Shown here in pieces: positions 1 to 9,117 of a stretch of DNA of 64,000 nt. Made by a program: the position numbers and the translations under genes. The stretch is taken from positions 6,052-70,051 of the forward strand of contig CABSDC010000003.1 of NCBI GenBank assembly GCA_902476295.1, given 5' to 3'. This DNA comes from SFTJ01 sp905210415 (GTDB taxonomy: Bacteria; Bacteroidota; Bacteroidia; Bacteroidales; Muribaculaceae). The notes below the pieces were generated by a model that worked only from the letters and a program-made list of their open reading frames with translations, was not told the DNA's origin and made no database searches. Numbering within the stretch: the stretch's first letter is position 1; each line of letters starts with the position of its first letter.

Positions 1-470
1 TTCAAGCAATCGCTCACAAGCAATCGGCCAAGTGCCGCGCCACTGCCCTCGTCGCCAAGGATAAAACCGAGCGAGCTCACGTTTCTCACTATGTTGTTGC
101 CATCATACAAGCACGAGTTGCTACCAGTGCCTAATATACATGCCAAACCCGGCTCGTTGACCAACAGTCCGCGTGCCGCACCCAATAGATTACTCTCCAC
201 AGTAGTCGGCGTCTTAAATTGAGCAACAAGCGACGACTCTATCATTTTCTTTTTATCATCGTTTGAGCAACCTGCTCCGTAGAAATATACGTGATCCCAT
301 CTACGCTTAAAAAAAGCCTTGGGCAGGTTAAGGCGTATGCTATGGCTTATCTCTCTTCGAGTTAAGAAGAATGGATTCAATCCATCAGTGACGGCATGTT
401 CCACAATTTTGTTGCCGTCCACAATACTCCATTCAGTTTTTGTGGTACTACTTTCTGCAATGATTTTCAT
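1..470 (-). CDS. BadF/BadG-type ATPase, N-acetylglucosamine kinase-like (3' part outside window)
   Basis: The N-terminal 156 residues are visible and the rest lies beyond the left edge. The protein opens MKIIAESSTTKTEW, the phosphate-1 loop of the actin-like ATPase fold, and later has ILGTGSNSC and LGDEGSGAALG, motifs of the BadF/BadG/BcrA/BcrD family that includes N-acetylglucosamine kinases. By family it would phosphorylate an amino sugar in the cytoplasm using ATP. Acetyl-CoA-type activases of the same fold are longer and carry an iron-sulfur cysteine pair; nothing of that kind is visible in this fragment. The start was chosen because it directly precedes the phosphate loop and lies about 28 bases after the predicted transcription start. 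Substrate is inferred from family only. Confidence 0.8.
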   Translation of the reverse strand, partial: MKIIAESSTTKTEWSIVDGNKIVEHAVTDGLNPFFLTRREISHSIRLNLPKAFFKRRWDHVYFYGAGCSNDDKKKMIESSLVAQFKTPTTVESNLLGAARGLLVNEPGLACILGTGSNSCLYDGNNIVRNVSSLGFILGDEGSGAALGRLLVSDCL

Positions 471-501
471 TATGCTTTCGTAACATTTTCCATATTCATC
501 A

Positions 502-534
502 CAAATATAACACATTACGATATGTTAAAACAAA
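502..534 (-). promoter_or_regulatory. Bacteroides-type promoter for the BadF-like gene
   Basis: On the minus strand a TTTG box is separated by 21 bases from TATATTTG, an exact fit to the TAnnTTTG -7 consensus. Transcription would begin a few bases downstream, about 28 bases before the start codon. Confidence 0.7.
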
Positions 535-728
535 CTTAACAACTTAAATTTATTCATATTTCGCATTATTTAACACTCGTAAATATATTTTTAATAAGGA
601 ATTTAAAAATTCTGCTATTTTCAGTATTCTCATATAGTTAATAATCATTTACCTGTATTAATAAATATTTATTTTTTGAGTTTTACATCAAATTTGCCTC
701 TACAAACCAATAATAACACTCCATTAAA

Positions 729-769
729 TCAAGAAAAAACGCTGACATCATCTATTCTGCCAGCGTCGT
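729..769 (-). terminator. Rho-independent terminator of the TlpA-like gene
   Basis: Read on the minus strand, ACGCTGGC and GTCAGCGT form a stem with one mismatch around a 12-base loop, followed directly by TTTTTTCTT. It lies about 20 bases past the stop codon of the TlpA-like gene. Confidence 0.8.
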
Positions 770-788
770 TCAACATATTTATTATTTT

Positions 789-1343
789 TTATTGTTGCAT
801 TATCGAGTCGATATAAGATACAAACTTTTTAAACTTAACCTCCTCATACAAGCGAGTGAGATAGATAATCTTGCCATCGGCATCAATGAGCACATTGCGC
901 GTAACACCAGCCTCTTTGCCGGCATACTTATAAAACACATCGCTGTTCTCATCGGCCAATGCAGGATAAGTAGCACCCACGGTTTTAAAGAATGGCTCGA
1001 TGCGCTCCGATTCCTCATCTATATCAATGGCAAACAATGCGAATTTATCGTTATCCTTATACTTCTGCCAAATATCCTTTTCGATGAAAGGCATCTCTTC
1101 GCGGCACACTCGGCACCAACTGGCTGCGAACTGCAGCATCACCACCTTTCCACGATAGTCTGACAACCTCACACTATCGCCTTTAGTATCCTTTAAAACA
1201 AAGTCTGGAGCCTCGTCTCCAACGCTCACAATAAATCCATCATCTTCAGTATTTTCTGATTTTGAGCCGCAACTTGAAAAAGCCACCGTCATAGCCGCCA
1301 ATATGGCAATAGCAAACAGGTTTTTAATACATTTCATAAGCAT
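789..1343 (-). CDS. TlpA-like thiol:disulfide oxidoreductase lipoprotein
   Basis: A 184-residue thioredoxin-fold protein. The first 25 residues are a lipoprotein signal with lipobox AFSSC, so the mature protein should be lipid-anchored facing the periplasm. The AhpC/TSA-Redoxin-type domain follows: VGDEAPDFVLKD, SVRLSDYRGKVV, then active site ASWCRVC at about residues 75-81. A CxxC of this kind reduces periplasmic disulfides, for example in cytochrome c maturation or protein repair; the client is unknown. It is a separate unit from the upstream nuo genes because a strong terminator and its own -7 box lie between them. The start could also be the ATG two codons further in, which gives a more typical MKC start. 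Confidence 0.85.
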   Translation of the reverse strand: MLMKCIKNLFAIAILAAMTVAFSSCGSKSENTEDDGFIVSVGDEAPDFVLKDTKGDSVRLSDYRGKVVMLQFAASWCRVCREEMPFIEKDIWQKYKDNDKFALFAIDIDEESERIEPFFKTVGATYPALADENSDVFYKYAGKEAGVTRNVLIDADGKIIYLTRLYEEVKFKKFVSYIDSIMQQ

Positions 1344-1369
1344 TTTCAGGGTTTATATTGATATCTGCT

Positions 1370-1377
1370 CAAAGATA
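1370..1377 (-). promoter_or_regulatory. Promoter -7 box for the TlpA-like gene
   Basis: TATCTTTG on the minus strand matches TAnnTTTG and lies about 27 bases before the start codon. No clear TTTG box is seen at the expected spacing, so support is partial. Confidence 0.45.
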
Positions 1378-1412
1378 AAGCAAATAAATTAAAAATCCTC
1401 ACATTATCCAAT

Positions 1413-1446
1413 AAAAAAAGCAGGGAATATAATAAATATCCCCTGC
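1413..1446 (-). terminator. Terminator of the nuo-atp operon
   Basis: On the minus strand GCAGGGGATAT pairs with ATATTCCCTGC (one bulged or mismatched G) and is followed by seven T. It lies 40 bases past the nuoN stop and marks the end of the 18-gene operon. Confidence 0.85.
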
Positions 1447-1485
1447 AAATAGTATTTCTACAATTGAGACGCTAACGCATCACAA

Positions 1486-2949
1486 TCAATGAATGAACAT
1501 AAACATAGCGCTTGAATCTGATGCGCAAGTGCTCAAGTAAGTGTAGATGCAGCTTGCGAGACCAATCAAGATAATGCCAAGTGTAGTGATGATCATTGCC
1601 ACCTTTTCGCTTGCTGCCACCTTGAATGCTGGTATCACGCAATCGTCTTGCTTGATAAACATAGCCTTCACCACGAGCAAATAGTAGTAGAGCGAAATGA
1701 TAGTATTGATCAAAGCGATAAGCACCAACACATAGATTGCTACACTGCCAGTGTGGCATGCGCCAACGAAGATGAAGAACTTGCTGAAGAATCCTGCAAA
1801 TGGAGGAATACCTGCCAATGAGAACATCGCAAGCATCATTGCGAACGACAACCATGGGTTGGTCTTAAACAAGCCGTTGTAATCGTCCATGTTCACCTTG
1901 CCAGTCTTGTTCTCGATCGCAGCAATCACACCGAATGCCGAGAGGTTTGAGAACACATAAACAAGCACATAGAACATAAGTGAAGCCAAACCAATTTCGT
2001 TAGCAGCAATCACACCAAGCATGATATAACCAGCTTGTGAGATTGAAGAGAACGCGAGGAATCGCTTCAAGTCGCGTTGACGGATCGCAAACAAGTTACC
2101 AAGAGTAATTGTAATAACAATCACAGCATAGAGCATCCATTCCCAAGCAATGCTATAAGCAGAGCCAAACACTTGTGCAAGTATCACAAGGAATGAGAAT
2201 GCTGCAGCGCCCTTAGAGATAACCGAAAGATATGAGGTAACTACTGTAGGAGCTCCTTGATAAACGTCGGCTGTCCACAAGTGGAAAGGAACCAACGAAA
2301 GTTTGAAACCAACGCCTGCGATCACAAATGCCAATGCCACTACGAGCAATGCTGAGTGTCCGCCGATGATATTGCATGCAATATCGTTGAAGTAGAGCGA
2401 GCCACCGAGTGCATACACAAACGACAAACCGAGCATAAAGATTGCCGAAGAGAACACTGCTGTGAACATATACTTAGCAGCAGCCTCGTGGCTTTCGTAG
2501 TGCTTCTTGTCGAATGCTACAAGAGCAGCAAGAGGAAGTGAAGCTGTTTCCAAACCAATCACGAATAGCAAGAAGTGACGAGCCGACACCATCAAATACA
2601 TACCGAAGAGTGTAGCAAGCAGCAATTCGTAGAATTCGCCGCGACGCACCGACACATATTCAGAGTTGGCCCATTGTGTGGCTTGAATAAGCACTATCAG
2701 CATACCTGCATTGAGGATAAACTTGATAGCATAGGTGGCGCTTGTCTGTTCAAACATGCCAGCGAACGCTGTGCCTGTAGAGAACATAAACAAATTGGCT
2801 ATAGTGAATACAGCAAAAATCACACATGTGAAAATCGACAACGATGATTGAGCCTTCTTAGGCATAAAAGTGTCGAAGAGGAACACTAACAGGAACACCA
2901 ATAATAGTCCGAGTTCCTGTGGCATCATTAAAAATTGAGAATAATCCAT
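1486..2949 (-). CDS. nuoN: NADH-quinone oxidoreductase subunit N
   Basis: A 487-residue polytopic membrane protein, one of the three Mrp-antiporter-like proton-channel subunits of complex I. It has about 14 hydrophobic helices and the family core with LSLVPFHLWTADVYQGAPT near residue 220-240, where the conserved lysine and proton-path helices lie, and a broken-helix segment near AMFSLAGIPPFAGFFSK. It is last in the operon, 38 bases after nuoM, and is followed by the operon terminator. Length and order agree with the Bacteroidales form. Confidence 0.95.
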   Translation of the reverse strand: MDYSQFLMMPQELGLLLVFLLVFLFDTFMPKKAQSSLSIFTCVIFAVFTIANLFMFSTGTAFAGMFEQTSATYAIKFILNAGMLIVLIQATQWANSEYVSVRRGEFYELLLATLFGMYLMVSARHFLLFVIGLETASLPLAALVAFDKKHYESHEAAAKYMFTAVFSSAIFMLGLSFVYALGGSLYFNDIACNIIGGHSALLVVALAFVIAGVGFKLSLVPFHLWTADVYQGAPTVVTSYLSVISKGAAAFSFLVILAQVFGSAYSIAWEWMLYAVIVITITLGNLFAIRQRDLKRFLAFSSISQAGYIMLGVIAANEIGLASLMFYVLVYVFSNLSAFGVIAAIENKTGKVNMDDYNGLFKTNPWLSFAMMLAMFSLAGIPPFAGFFSKFFIFVGACHTGSVAIYVLVLIALINTIISLYYYLLVVKAMFIKQDDCVIPAFKVAASEKVAMIITTLGIILIGLASCIYTYLSTCASDSSAMFMFIH

Positions 2950-2987
2950 CTTTATATTTTCCTGTCTTTAATTCAACACTTAATTTA

Positions 2988-4526
2988 TTACATCCATGCA
3001 AGTGGTTGTTCCAACACTTTCAAAACACCATCATAGAGTCCACCTGCCATAAAGGTATCCTTGATAATCGACTCAAAGAAGTTAGGGAAGCAACCGATAG
3101 CTGCCACGGCACCAATAAGCACCATTGTAGCAAATCTTTCGTGCCACTCTGCATCGGAGAGAGTCAAGTGATGAGGATCTTGCACCTTGCCGAAGAGCAA
3201 CTTGCCAACAACACGAAGGATATACACTGCTGTCACTACGATTGAGCTACAAGCCACGATAGTGAATACGCGGTGGAATGTGTCGCTGTTTTGGAACGAA
3301 CCAATGAAGATTGTCATTTCAGAAACGAAACCGCTCAAACCTGGCAAACCAAGTGAAGCCATACCGGCAATCACATAGCAAACGCCGAGATAAGGCATAA
3401 TCTGCATCAAACCGCCCATCTTGCGAATGTCGCGAGTGTGTGTGCGGCCGTAGATCATACCGATCAATGCGAAGAACAAGGCTGTCATCAAACCGTGTGA
3501 CAACATCTGCATCACAGCACCAGTCATTGCAGTAGTGTTGTACATCAAGATTGCAAACAACACCAAGCCACAGTGGCTAACTGATGAGTAAGCATTGATA
3601 TACTTCAAGTCGCTTTGAACACATGCGCTGAATGCACCATATACTACAGAGATACCTGTGAGCACAAGGAAAATCCAGCCGAGTTGGTGAGCAGCATAAG
3701 GCATCAAGAAGATAGCTATGCGGAAGCAGCCATAACCACCAAGCTTCATAAGTACACCTGCGTGAAGCATTGACACCGCTGTAGGCGCTGATGCGTGACC
3801 GTCAGGCGACCATGTGTGGAATGGGAACATTGCACCAAGCACGCCGAAGCCCACAAATGCTGCTGGGAATAGCCACATTTGCCATGCCTCTGGAATAGCA
3901 TTGTTGTGTGCAATTTCAAGGATGTTCATTGTGAGTTCGTTGGCATTGGCCGATGAATGGAAGTAAATACCAATCAAACCGAGCATCAAGAATGCCGAAC
4001 CACCCATAAGCATCAAAGTAAGCTTCATTGCCGAGTAGTTCTTGTTGCCACTACCCCATACACCAATCAACAAGTACATCGGGATAAGTGCCACTTCATA
4101 GAACATGAACATTGTGAACAAGTCGATCGAGATAAAGAATCCGAATACACCTGTCGACAACAAGAAGAACCACAAGAAATATTGCTTAGGCAGTGGATTG
4201 ATTTTCCACGATGCGAACACGCCTGCAAACACGATGAATGCCGAAAGAACAATCATCACCACCGAGATACCGTCTACACCAAGTGCGAGGTTGATATTAA
4301 GTGGAGCATACCATGTCCAGCTGCCTGTGAGTATCATATCATCTGTGACACCTGCAGCGCGGGTCTGCAAGAATATCACAACAAGATAAATTGCCAAAGC
4401 CATTAAGGCTGTAGCACCAGCCACGCAAACGGCCCTGATTGCCTTCATGCTTTTGCAGAAAGCCAACCCTCCAAGAACCAGGAGAGGAACTATTACAAAA
4501 TAAATTAATATATTAGACCAAATCAT
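2988..4526 (-). CDS. nuoM: NADH-quinone oxidoreductase subunit M
   Basis: A 512-residue polytopic membrane subunit homologous to NuoN and NuoL. Family landmarks include FYEVALIPMYLLIGVWG around residues 140-160, with the key glutamate of the proton path, and FPFHTWSPDGHASAPTAVS near 230-250. It forms a middle antiporter-like module of the membrane arm and moves ions in response to quinone reduction. It begins 18 bases after nuoL. Confidence 0.96.
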   Translation of the reverse strand: MIWSNILIYFVIVPLLVLGGLAFCKSMKAIRAVCVAGATALMALAIYLVVIFLQTRAAGVTDDMILTGSWTWYAPLNINLALGVDGISVVMIVLSAFIVFAGVFASWKINPLPKQYFLWFFLLSTGVFGFFISIDLFTMFMFYEVALIPMYLLIGVWGSGNKNYSAMKLTLMLMGGSAFLMLGLIGIYFHSSANANELTMNILEIAHNNAIPEAWQMWLFPAAFVGFGVLGAMFPFHTWSPDGHASAPTAVSMLHAGVLMKLGGYGCFRIAIFLMPYAAHQLGWIFLVLTGISVVYGAFSACVQSDLKYINAYSSVSHCGLVLFAILMYNTTAMTGAVMQMLSHGLMTALFFALIGMIYGRTHTRDIRKMGGLMQIMPYLGVCYVIAGMASLGLPGLSGFVSEMTIFIGSFQNSDTFHRVFTIVACSSIVVTAVYILRVVGKLLFGKVQDPHHLTLSDAEWHERFATMVLIGAVAAIGCFPNFFESIIKDTFMAGGLYDGVLKVLEQPLAWM

Positions 4527-4544
4527 AATTCTTTACCGTTGCGT

Positions 4545-6512
4545 TTAGATTAAACATATAATTGTAGCTGCAGCCAATGCCAATGCGCCAATCAAGTATA
4601 CCCATACATACGTTTGGATGCTACCAGACTGAAGTTTGCGCACTGCAAACGATGCATAATTGGCCAAGTTGGCAAACATATTCATTGTTCCATCGATAAC
4701 TGCGCGGTCAAACCATGCGATTGGTCGACATACGTTTTGGAAGATCACATTGTGTGTGATGAACATATAGAGTTCGTCCATATAGAAGCGCTTGTGAGCA
4801 GCAGTCCACAACGAAGGAAGGGCGTTAGCCATCTTAGCAGGCTTGTCGTTCTTCTTGAAGTAGAGCACTGTTGCAAGGCCAATGCCGATAAGTGCAATCA
4901 CTGTACTTGAGATAATCACTGTCCAGTTGTGACCTGCGTGAAATGGCTCGTGATTATATGTCACGTAGTCAGAGAATGGCAAGAAGCCGATTACGCAAGT
5001 TGCTACCGAAAGGATAATCAATGGCAATGTCATCACCAATGGAGCCTCTGTTGGCACATGATGGCCGTGAGCCTCGTAGTCTGGAGTATCCCACCAGAAT
5101 ACCAAATAGTAGAGGCGGAACATGTAGAACGCTGTCATACCTGCCACCATCGACATCCATGCGCCCCACCACATATTGTTGCAGTAGGCAGCAACGAGGA
5201 TTTCGTCCTTAGAGAAGAAACCTGCGAATGGGAAGATACCTGAGATTGCAAGACAGCCCACAAGGCACGCGATGCTTGCGATAGGCATATACTTATGCAA
5301 GCCACCCATGTGAGAACTTTCATTAGAGTGAATACGATAAATCACCGCACCTGCCACCAAGAACAAACAAGCCTTGAACATAGCGTGTGTGAACAAGTGG
5401 AACATTGATGCCATATAACCAACACCTTCCTCAAACTCTGGACGTGCCACACCGAGTGATGTGATCATAAAGGCAATCTGCGAGATTGTAGAGAACGCGA
5501 GGATACGCTTGATATCGGTCTGTGCGCATGCGATTGCTGCAGCATAGAATGCTGTGAACGCACCCACCACTGTGATCACCACAAGCGAGCCTTCCGCGAT
5601 GAGATACAATGGGAACAAACGTGCAACCAAGTAAACACCGGCAACCACCATAGTAGCAGCGTGAATCAAGGCTGACACTGGAGTAGGACCTTCCATTGCG
5701 TCTGGCAACCAAATGTGCAATGGGAACATCGCACTCTTACCAGCACCACCAATGAAGATGCAAGTCATAGCCCAGCAAAGCACAGAGCAACCAAGGAATG
5801 TGGTGCCGTGCATTGTAGCCAAAGCAGAGCTTGAACCATTGATCAATGTGTCGAAATCGAAGGTCTTAGTGTAATACGAAAGGATGAGGATACCAATCAA
5901 GAAGCCGAGGTCGGCAAAACGAGTGGTAATAAACGCCTTCTTTGATGCGTGTATCGCTGCTGGGTCGGTATAGTAGAAGCCGATGAGCAAATAAGAAGAT
6001 ACACCCACAAGCTCCCAGAAGATATACATCTGGAAGATGTTAGTGGCAAGCACCAAGCCGAGCATTGAGAATGTAAACAAGCTCAAGAACGCGAAGTAGC
6101 GTTGGAAGCCGTGTTTTCTCAAGCCTTCACCTTCGTGTGCATATTTGATAAGGTGAGCATCGTCCATGTAGCCATTGCTATACAAGTGCACAAGGAACGA
6201 AATTGTAGTCACCACAATAAGCATCATTGCAGAGATTGGGTCGAGATAGATACCAAGGTTTATCGACATGCCCTCAGCAATCTGAGAGAAATCGATCCAA
6301 GTGGTGTCCATCACCTTGATTGGCTCAAGGTTGCCGCTTGCGAAATAAGTAATAGCAGCGGTATATCCGATGATAAGGCAAGCTCCAAGGCCGAGAGTAC
6401 CAAGCGTACCCGCAACCTTCTTACTCAATTTTGTAGTCATCAAGCCCAAGAACAAGAACATTGCGATTGGGATGACCAAAATTGCTAACAAATAAGAATA
6501 CTGTTCAGCCAT
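4545..6512 (-). CDS. nuoL: NADH-quinone oxidoreductase subunit L
   Basis: A 655-residue protein, the distal antiporter-like subunit of complex I with the long lateral helix at its C-terminus. The core has FQMYIFWELVGVSSYLLIGFY around residues 160-180 and AMFPLHIWLPDAMEGPTPVSALIHAATMV near 260-285, then GIFPFAGFFSKDEIL near 430. A soluble His-rich loop (YEAHGHHVPTEAP) follows. The C-terminal helices after residue 560 fit the lateral arm. It starts 5 bases after the nuoK stop, consistent with translational coupling. Confidence 0.97.
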   Translation of the reverse strand: MAEQYSYLLAILVIPIAMFLFLGLMTTKLSKKVAGTLGTLGLGACLIIGYTAAITYFASGNLEPIKVMDTTWIDFSQIAEGMSINLGIYLDPISAMMLIVVTTISFLVHLYSNGYMDDAHLIKYAHEGEGLRKHGFQRYFAFLSLFTFSMLGLVLATNIFQMYIFWELVGVSSYLLIGFYYTDPAAIHASKKAFITTRFADLGFLIGILILSYYTKTFDFDTLINGSSSALATMHGTTFLGCSVLCWAMTCIFIGGAGKSAMFPLHIWLPDAMEGPTPVSALIHAATMVVAGVYLVARLFPLYLIAEGSLVVITVVGAFTAFYAAAIACAQTDIKRILAFSTISQIAFMITSLGVARPEFEEGVGYMASMFHLFTHAMFKACLFLVAGAVIYRIHSNESSHMGGLHKYMPIASIACLVGCLAISGIFPFAGFFSKDEILVAAYCNNMWWGAWMSMVAGMTAFYMFRLYYLVFWWDTPDYEAHGHHVPTEAPLVMTLPLIILSVATCVIGFLPFSDYVTYNHEPFHAGHNWTVIISSTVIALIGIGLATVLYFKKNDKPAKMANALPSLWTAAHKRFYMDELYMFITHNVIFQNVCRPIAWFDRAVIDGTMNMFANLANYASFAVRKLQSGSIQTYVWVYLIGALALAAATIICLI

Positions 6513-6517
6513 ACTCG

Positions 6518-6829
6518 TTAAAATTTCATTTTAGATATTTCCTTGATATCCACATTCTGCACCTTACGGTATACGTTGATCACGATGGCGAGAGCCAAAG
6601 CTGTCTCAGCTGCCGCAATAGCTATGGCGAACAGTGTAAAGAACATACCTTCCAACTGTCCAGGGAACAAGAAACTGTTAAACACTACGAAGTTGATATC
6701 AACCGAATTGAGCATCAATTCAAGAGATATCAATATCGCTATCATATTCTTTCGGGTGACAAACCCATAAACTCCACAGCCAAACATGATAAGGCTTGGA
6801 ATAAGATACATAAGCACTGTCATTTCCAT
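6518..6829 (-). CDS. nuoK: NADH-quinone oxidoreductase subunit K
   Basis: A 103-residue, three-helix membrane protein. It carries the two membrane glutamates typical of NuoK/Mrp-C proteins (in ISLELMLNSVDINFV and AIAAAETALALAIV), which form part of the proton path. Spacing to nuoJ (15 bases) and nuoL (5 bases) is operonic. Confidence 0.95.
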   Translation of the reverse strand: MEMTVLMYLIPSLIMFGCGVYGFVTRKNMIAILISLELMLNSVDINFVVFNSFLFPGQLEGMFFTLFAIAIAAAETALALAIVINVYRKVQNVDIKEISKMKF

Positions 6830-6844
6830 AATCTGCGCCTCCTA

Positions 6845-7357
6845 TTATCTTTTACGGGCTATAACTATGCCACCGATTATACATGCCAATAACAACACAC
6901 TCACTGCCTCGAATGGCAAAAGATAGCCAAACTTGTCGGTGCTGAGCAACGCGTGGCCAATGCGATCCATGTCAACACATGGGTTGCCTTGGGTGGCAAA
7001 CGCCACATCGCACTGCGAAACGAGTGCATAACCACTAACCAATACACCGGCAATTGCCGCACTCAAGCCCATACATCGTCTGTGCGAAGTGAGTGGCTTA
7101 GATTTTTCTTCGGGTCTGTGCGTAAGCAAGATGGCAAACACAAACAATACAAGAATACCGCCTGCATAAACTGCTATCTGCACCGCACCGAGAAATTCGT
7201 ATCCCATTTGGAAGTAGATTCCCGCAGTGGCAAGAAGCACGAAAAGCAGATATGTGGCAGAGCGCAATATCCTTCTTGTGGTCACCGTCAGCACCGAAAA
7301 TACGATAATCGACAATGCGATTACGAAATACATGATGATATTTCCTACTGAATCCAT
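6845..7357 (-). CDS. nuoJ: NADH-quinone oxidoreductase subunit J
   Basis: A 170-residue membrane protein with five predicted helices. The family signature AVQIAVYAGGILVLFVFAI lies at about residues 56-76; it includes the helix with the pi-bulge that links quinone reduction to the membrane arm. It starts 24 bases after nuoI and precedes nuoK by 15 bases. Confidence 0.94.
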   Translation of the reverse strand: MDSVGNIIMYFVIALSIIVFSVLTVTTRRILRSATYLLFVLLATAGIYFQMGYEFLGAVQIAVYAGGILVLFVFAILLTHRPEEKSKPLTSHRRCMGLSAAIAGVLVSGYALVSQCDVAFATQGNPCVDMDRIGHALLSTDKFGYLLPFEAVSVLLLACIIGGIVIARKR

Positions 7358-7381
7358 ATTATATTATTGTTTTTTCTTATT

Positions 7382-8086
7382 TCATGCCTTAGGCGCCTTC
7401 TTAGCCTTGATCACTGCTTGCATAGCCTGAAACTTTGTCATTTCTGGCTTTTCAGCAATCATTGCCTCGATAGCTTTAACATCTTCTTGTGCCAACTTTA
7501 CAGTCATCACCTTGCCGTTTGGAGCTTCCACCTCCATCGACACCTTGTCATCGGCAGCCTCAGCAGCTGGCTTTGCAGCAGCCTTTGGTGCAGCCTCTGC
7601 AGGTGCAGCAGGCTTAGCAACTGGCGCAGGAGCCTCCTTCTCTGGCAGATAGTTTAATTGCTTTACGAGCTTGTCGCGTGTGAACACGGCTTGTTCAAAC
7701 TCGTTGGTAAATTTAATAGCCTTTGTAGGGCAATTGGTTACACACAACATACAGAATGTGCAGCTGCCAAGATCGTAGATATACTTGTCAAGTTTTTTCT
7801 TCTTCTTGCCATCAGCAGTTTCCACCATCTTTGTTTGCACCTCGATTGTGCCGTTAGGACAGCTATTCTGGCAGATACCACAAGCGATACACTTGTGTGT
7901 GCCGTCAGCGTTGTAGTCGAAAGCGAGAGTTGCTCTAAACCTGTCGGCAATCTTCAGTGTTGCCCTATTTTCTGGATATTGTTCGGTAACCTTTGGAGTC
8001 ACCAACTCTTTTCCAGTCACCTCTAACCCCTTAATAAGGCTTACAATCGCCGTAAAGAGAGAAGAGAAATACTCCTTAATACTCAT
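7382..8086 (-). CDS. nuoI: NADH-quinone oxidoreductase subunit I with C-terminal extension
   Basis: The peripheral subunit that holds clusters N6a and N6b next to the quinone site. Both 4Fe-4S motifs are intact: CIACGICQNSCP at about residues 62-73 and CTFCMLCVTNCP at about 108-119. The ferredoxin domain ends near residue 150, yet the protein has 234 residues. An Ala/Pro/Lys-rich linker at about 152-183 leads to a roughly 50-residue charged tail (SMEVEAPNGKVMTVKL onward) that is not part of the usual NuoI fold. The gene resumes the nuo series after the atp genes, 112 bases past atpG, and may have its own promoter. The function of the tail is unknown. Confidence 0.93.
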   Translation of the reverse strand: MSIKEYFSSLFTAIVSLIKGLEVTGKELVTPKVTEQYPENRATLKIADRFRATLAFDYNADGTHKCIACGICQNSCPNGTIEVQTKMVETADGKKKKKLDKYIYDLGSCTFCMLCVTNCPTKAIKFTNEFEQAVFTRDKLVKQLNYLPEKEAPAPVAKPAAPAEAAPKAAAKPAAEAADDKVSMEVEAPNGKVMTVKLAQEDVKAIEAMIAEKPEMTKFQAMQAVIKAKKAPKA

Positions 8087-8106
8087 AGAATAAGATAAAT
8101 CTATAT

Positions 8107-8138
8107 AAAAATTATACTGTATAAATTGTCACCACAAG
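8107..8138 (-). promoter_or_regulatory. Candidate internal promoter before nuoI
   Basis: On the minus strand CTTG, 20 bases, then TAATTTTT: the spacing is right but each box has one mismatch to the Bacteroides consensus. It could allow nuoI-N to be transcribed apart from atp. Weak by itself. Confidence 0.3.
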
Positions 8139-8195
8139 AAACCGCCTGTGTGTGCCCATACAGCCATTGGTTGCAAGGCACACACACGTTGTTTC
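8138..8195 (-). other. Large intercistronic hairpin between atpG and nuoI
   Basis: On the minus strand GAAAC...TGTGTGTGCC pairs with GGGCACACACA...GTTTC: a 10-bp inner stem, a small internal loop and a 5-bp outer stem around a 19-base loop. No T run follows, so it is not a simple terminator. It begins a few bases past the atpG stop. A role as mRNA processing or stability element, or as a partial terminator at the atp/nuo border, is inference. Confidence 0.6.
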
Positions 8196-8198
8196 TCA

Positions 8199-9086
8199 TT
8201 ATTTTTCAACCTGTCCGCCCAATATATCGAGCAATTCGGTGGTAATACCCTGCTGACGCAGTTTGTTGTATTCAAGCTGCAGACTTTCAAGCAACTTGTT
8301 GGCATTGTCGCTTGCGCTCTGCATAGCCATCACACGAGCGGCATTCTCACTCGCAACATTCTCCACAAACACTTCTTGCATTGTAGACATGATGTGCAGC
8401 GGAAGCACACTGTTGAATATGGCATTAGGATTTGGTTCAAAGAGGCAAGAGCTGTTTGCCATCTTGGCATCCACTCCCTCCACCAAAGCCTCGTAGCTCA
8501 CAGGCAACAACTGCTCGCAAGTGATAATCTGCTTGCTCATCGATTTGAAGTGCATATACACAAGGTCAACCTTGTCTACCTCACCCTTCTCGAAAGCGCG
8601 CTTCAGACCATCGTTAAACTCCGAAATCTTAGCAGCAGTGCTGCGGGTGTTCACGCCATCCACAACAGTCACGCCCAGATGTCCACCGGCAATCTTTTGC
8701 GCTGCACGCGCAATCTTCTTGCCCACAGGATATATCTCGATGTCCACATTCTCACCATACTGCTTTCTATAGTCAGCCAATATTCCGAGCAGATGCTTGA
8801 AGATGTTGATGTTGTAGGCACCGCAAAGACCATCGTCTGAGCCGAGCACCACCACGCCAATTCTTCTCACATCGCGCTCAACAATAAGAGGTGATGTGAA
8901 CTTACCATCGGTAGCAAGCAGGTGGCTTATCACCGATTGCACAAGTTTGCGATAAGGCAGGAGTTTCTTCAAACCCTGCTCAGCCTTATGCATCTTGGCG
9001 GATGAAATCATCTTCATGGCGCCGGTGATTTTACCCGTCGACGCCACTGATCCGATTCTTCCTTTTAATTCACGTAATGTTGACAT
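8199..9086 (-). CDS. atpG: ATP synthase subunit gamma
   Basis: A 295-residue protein, the central rotor shaft of F1. The N-terminal helix (LRELKGRIGSVASTGKITGAMKMIS) and the C-terminal helix (MQSASDNANKLLESLQLEYNKLRQQGIT) are the two halves of the coiled coil that turns inside the alpha3beta3 ring; a Rossmann-like domain lies between, with VVLGSDDGLCGAYN. It is the last atp gene, 31 bases after atpA, as in other Bacteroidales atp operons. Confidence 0.97.
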   Translation of the reverse strand: MSTLRELKGRIGSVASTGKITGAMKMISSAKMHKAEQGLKKLLPYRKLVQSVISHLLATDGKFTSPLIVERDVRRIGVVVLGSDDGLCGAYNINIFKHLLGILADYRKQYGENVDIEIYPVGKKIARAAQKIAGGHLGVTVVDGVNTRSTAAKISEFNDGLKRAFEKGEVDKVDLVYMHFKSMSKQIITCEQLLPVSYEALVEGVDAKMANSSCLFEPNPNAIFNSVLPLHIMSTMQEVFVENVASENAARVMAMQSASDNANKLLESLQLEYNKLRQQGITTELLDILGGQVEK

Positions 9087-9117
9087 ATCGTTTCAAAAAT
9101 AGTTCACTTACTATGCT

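Larger units (their letters stand above)
471..788. other. AT-rich intergenic region
   Basis: This gap holds the promoter of the leftward BadF-like gene at its left end and the terminator of the TlpA-like gene at its right end. The middle (about 535-728) is very AT-rich with no open frame or recognisable RNA structure. Confidence 0.6.
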
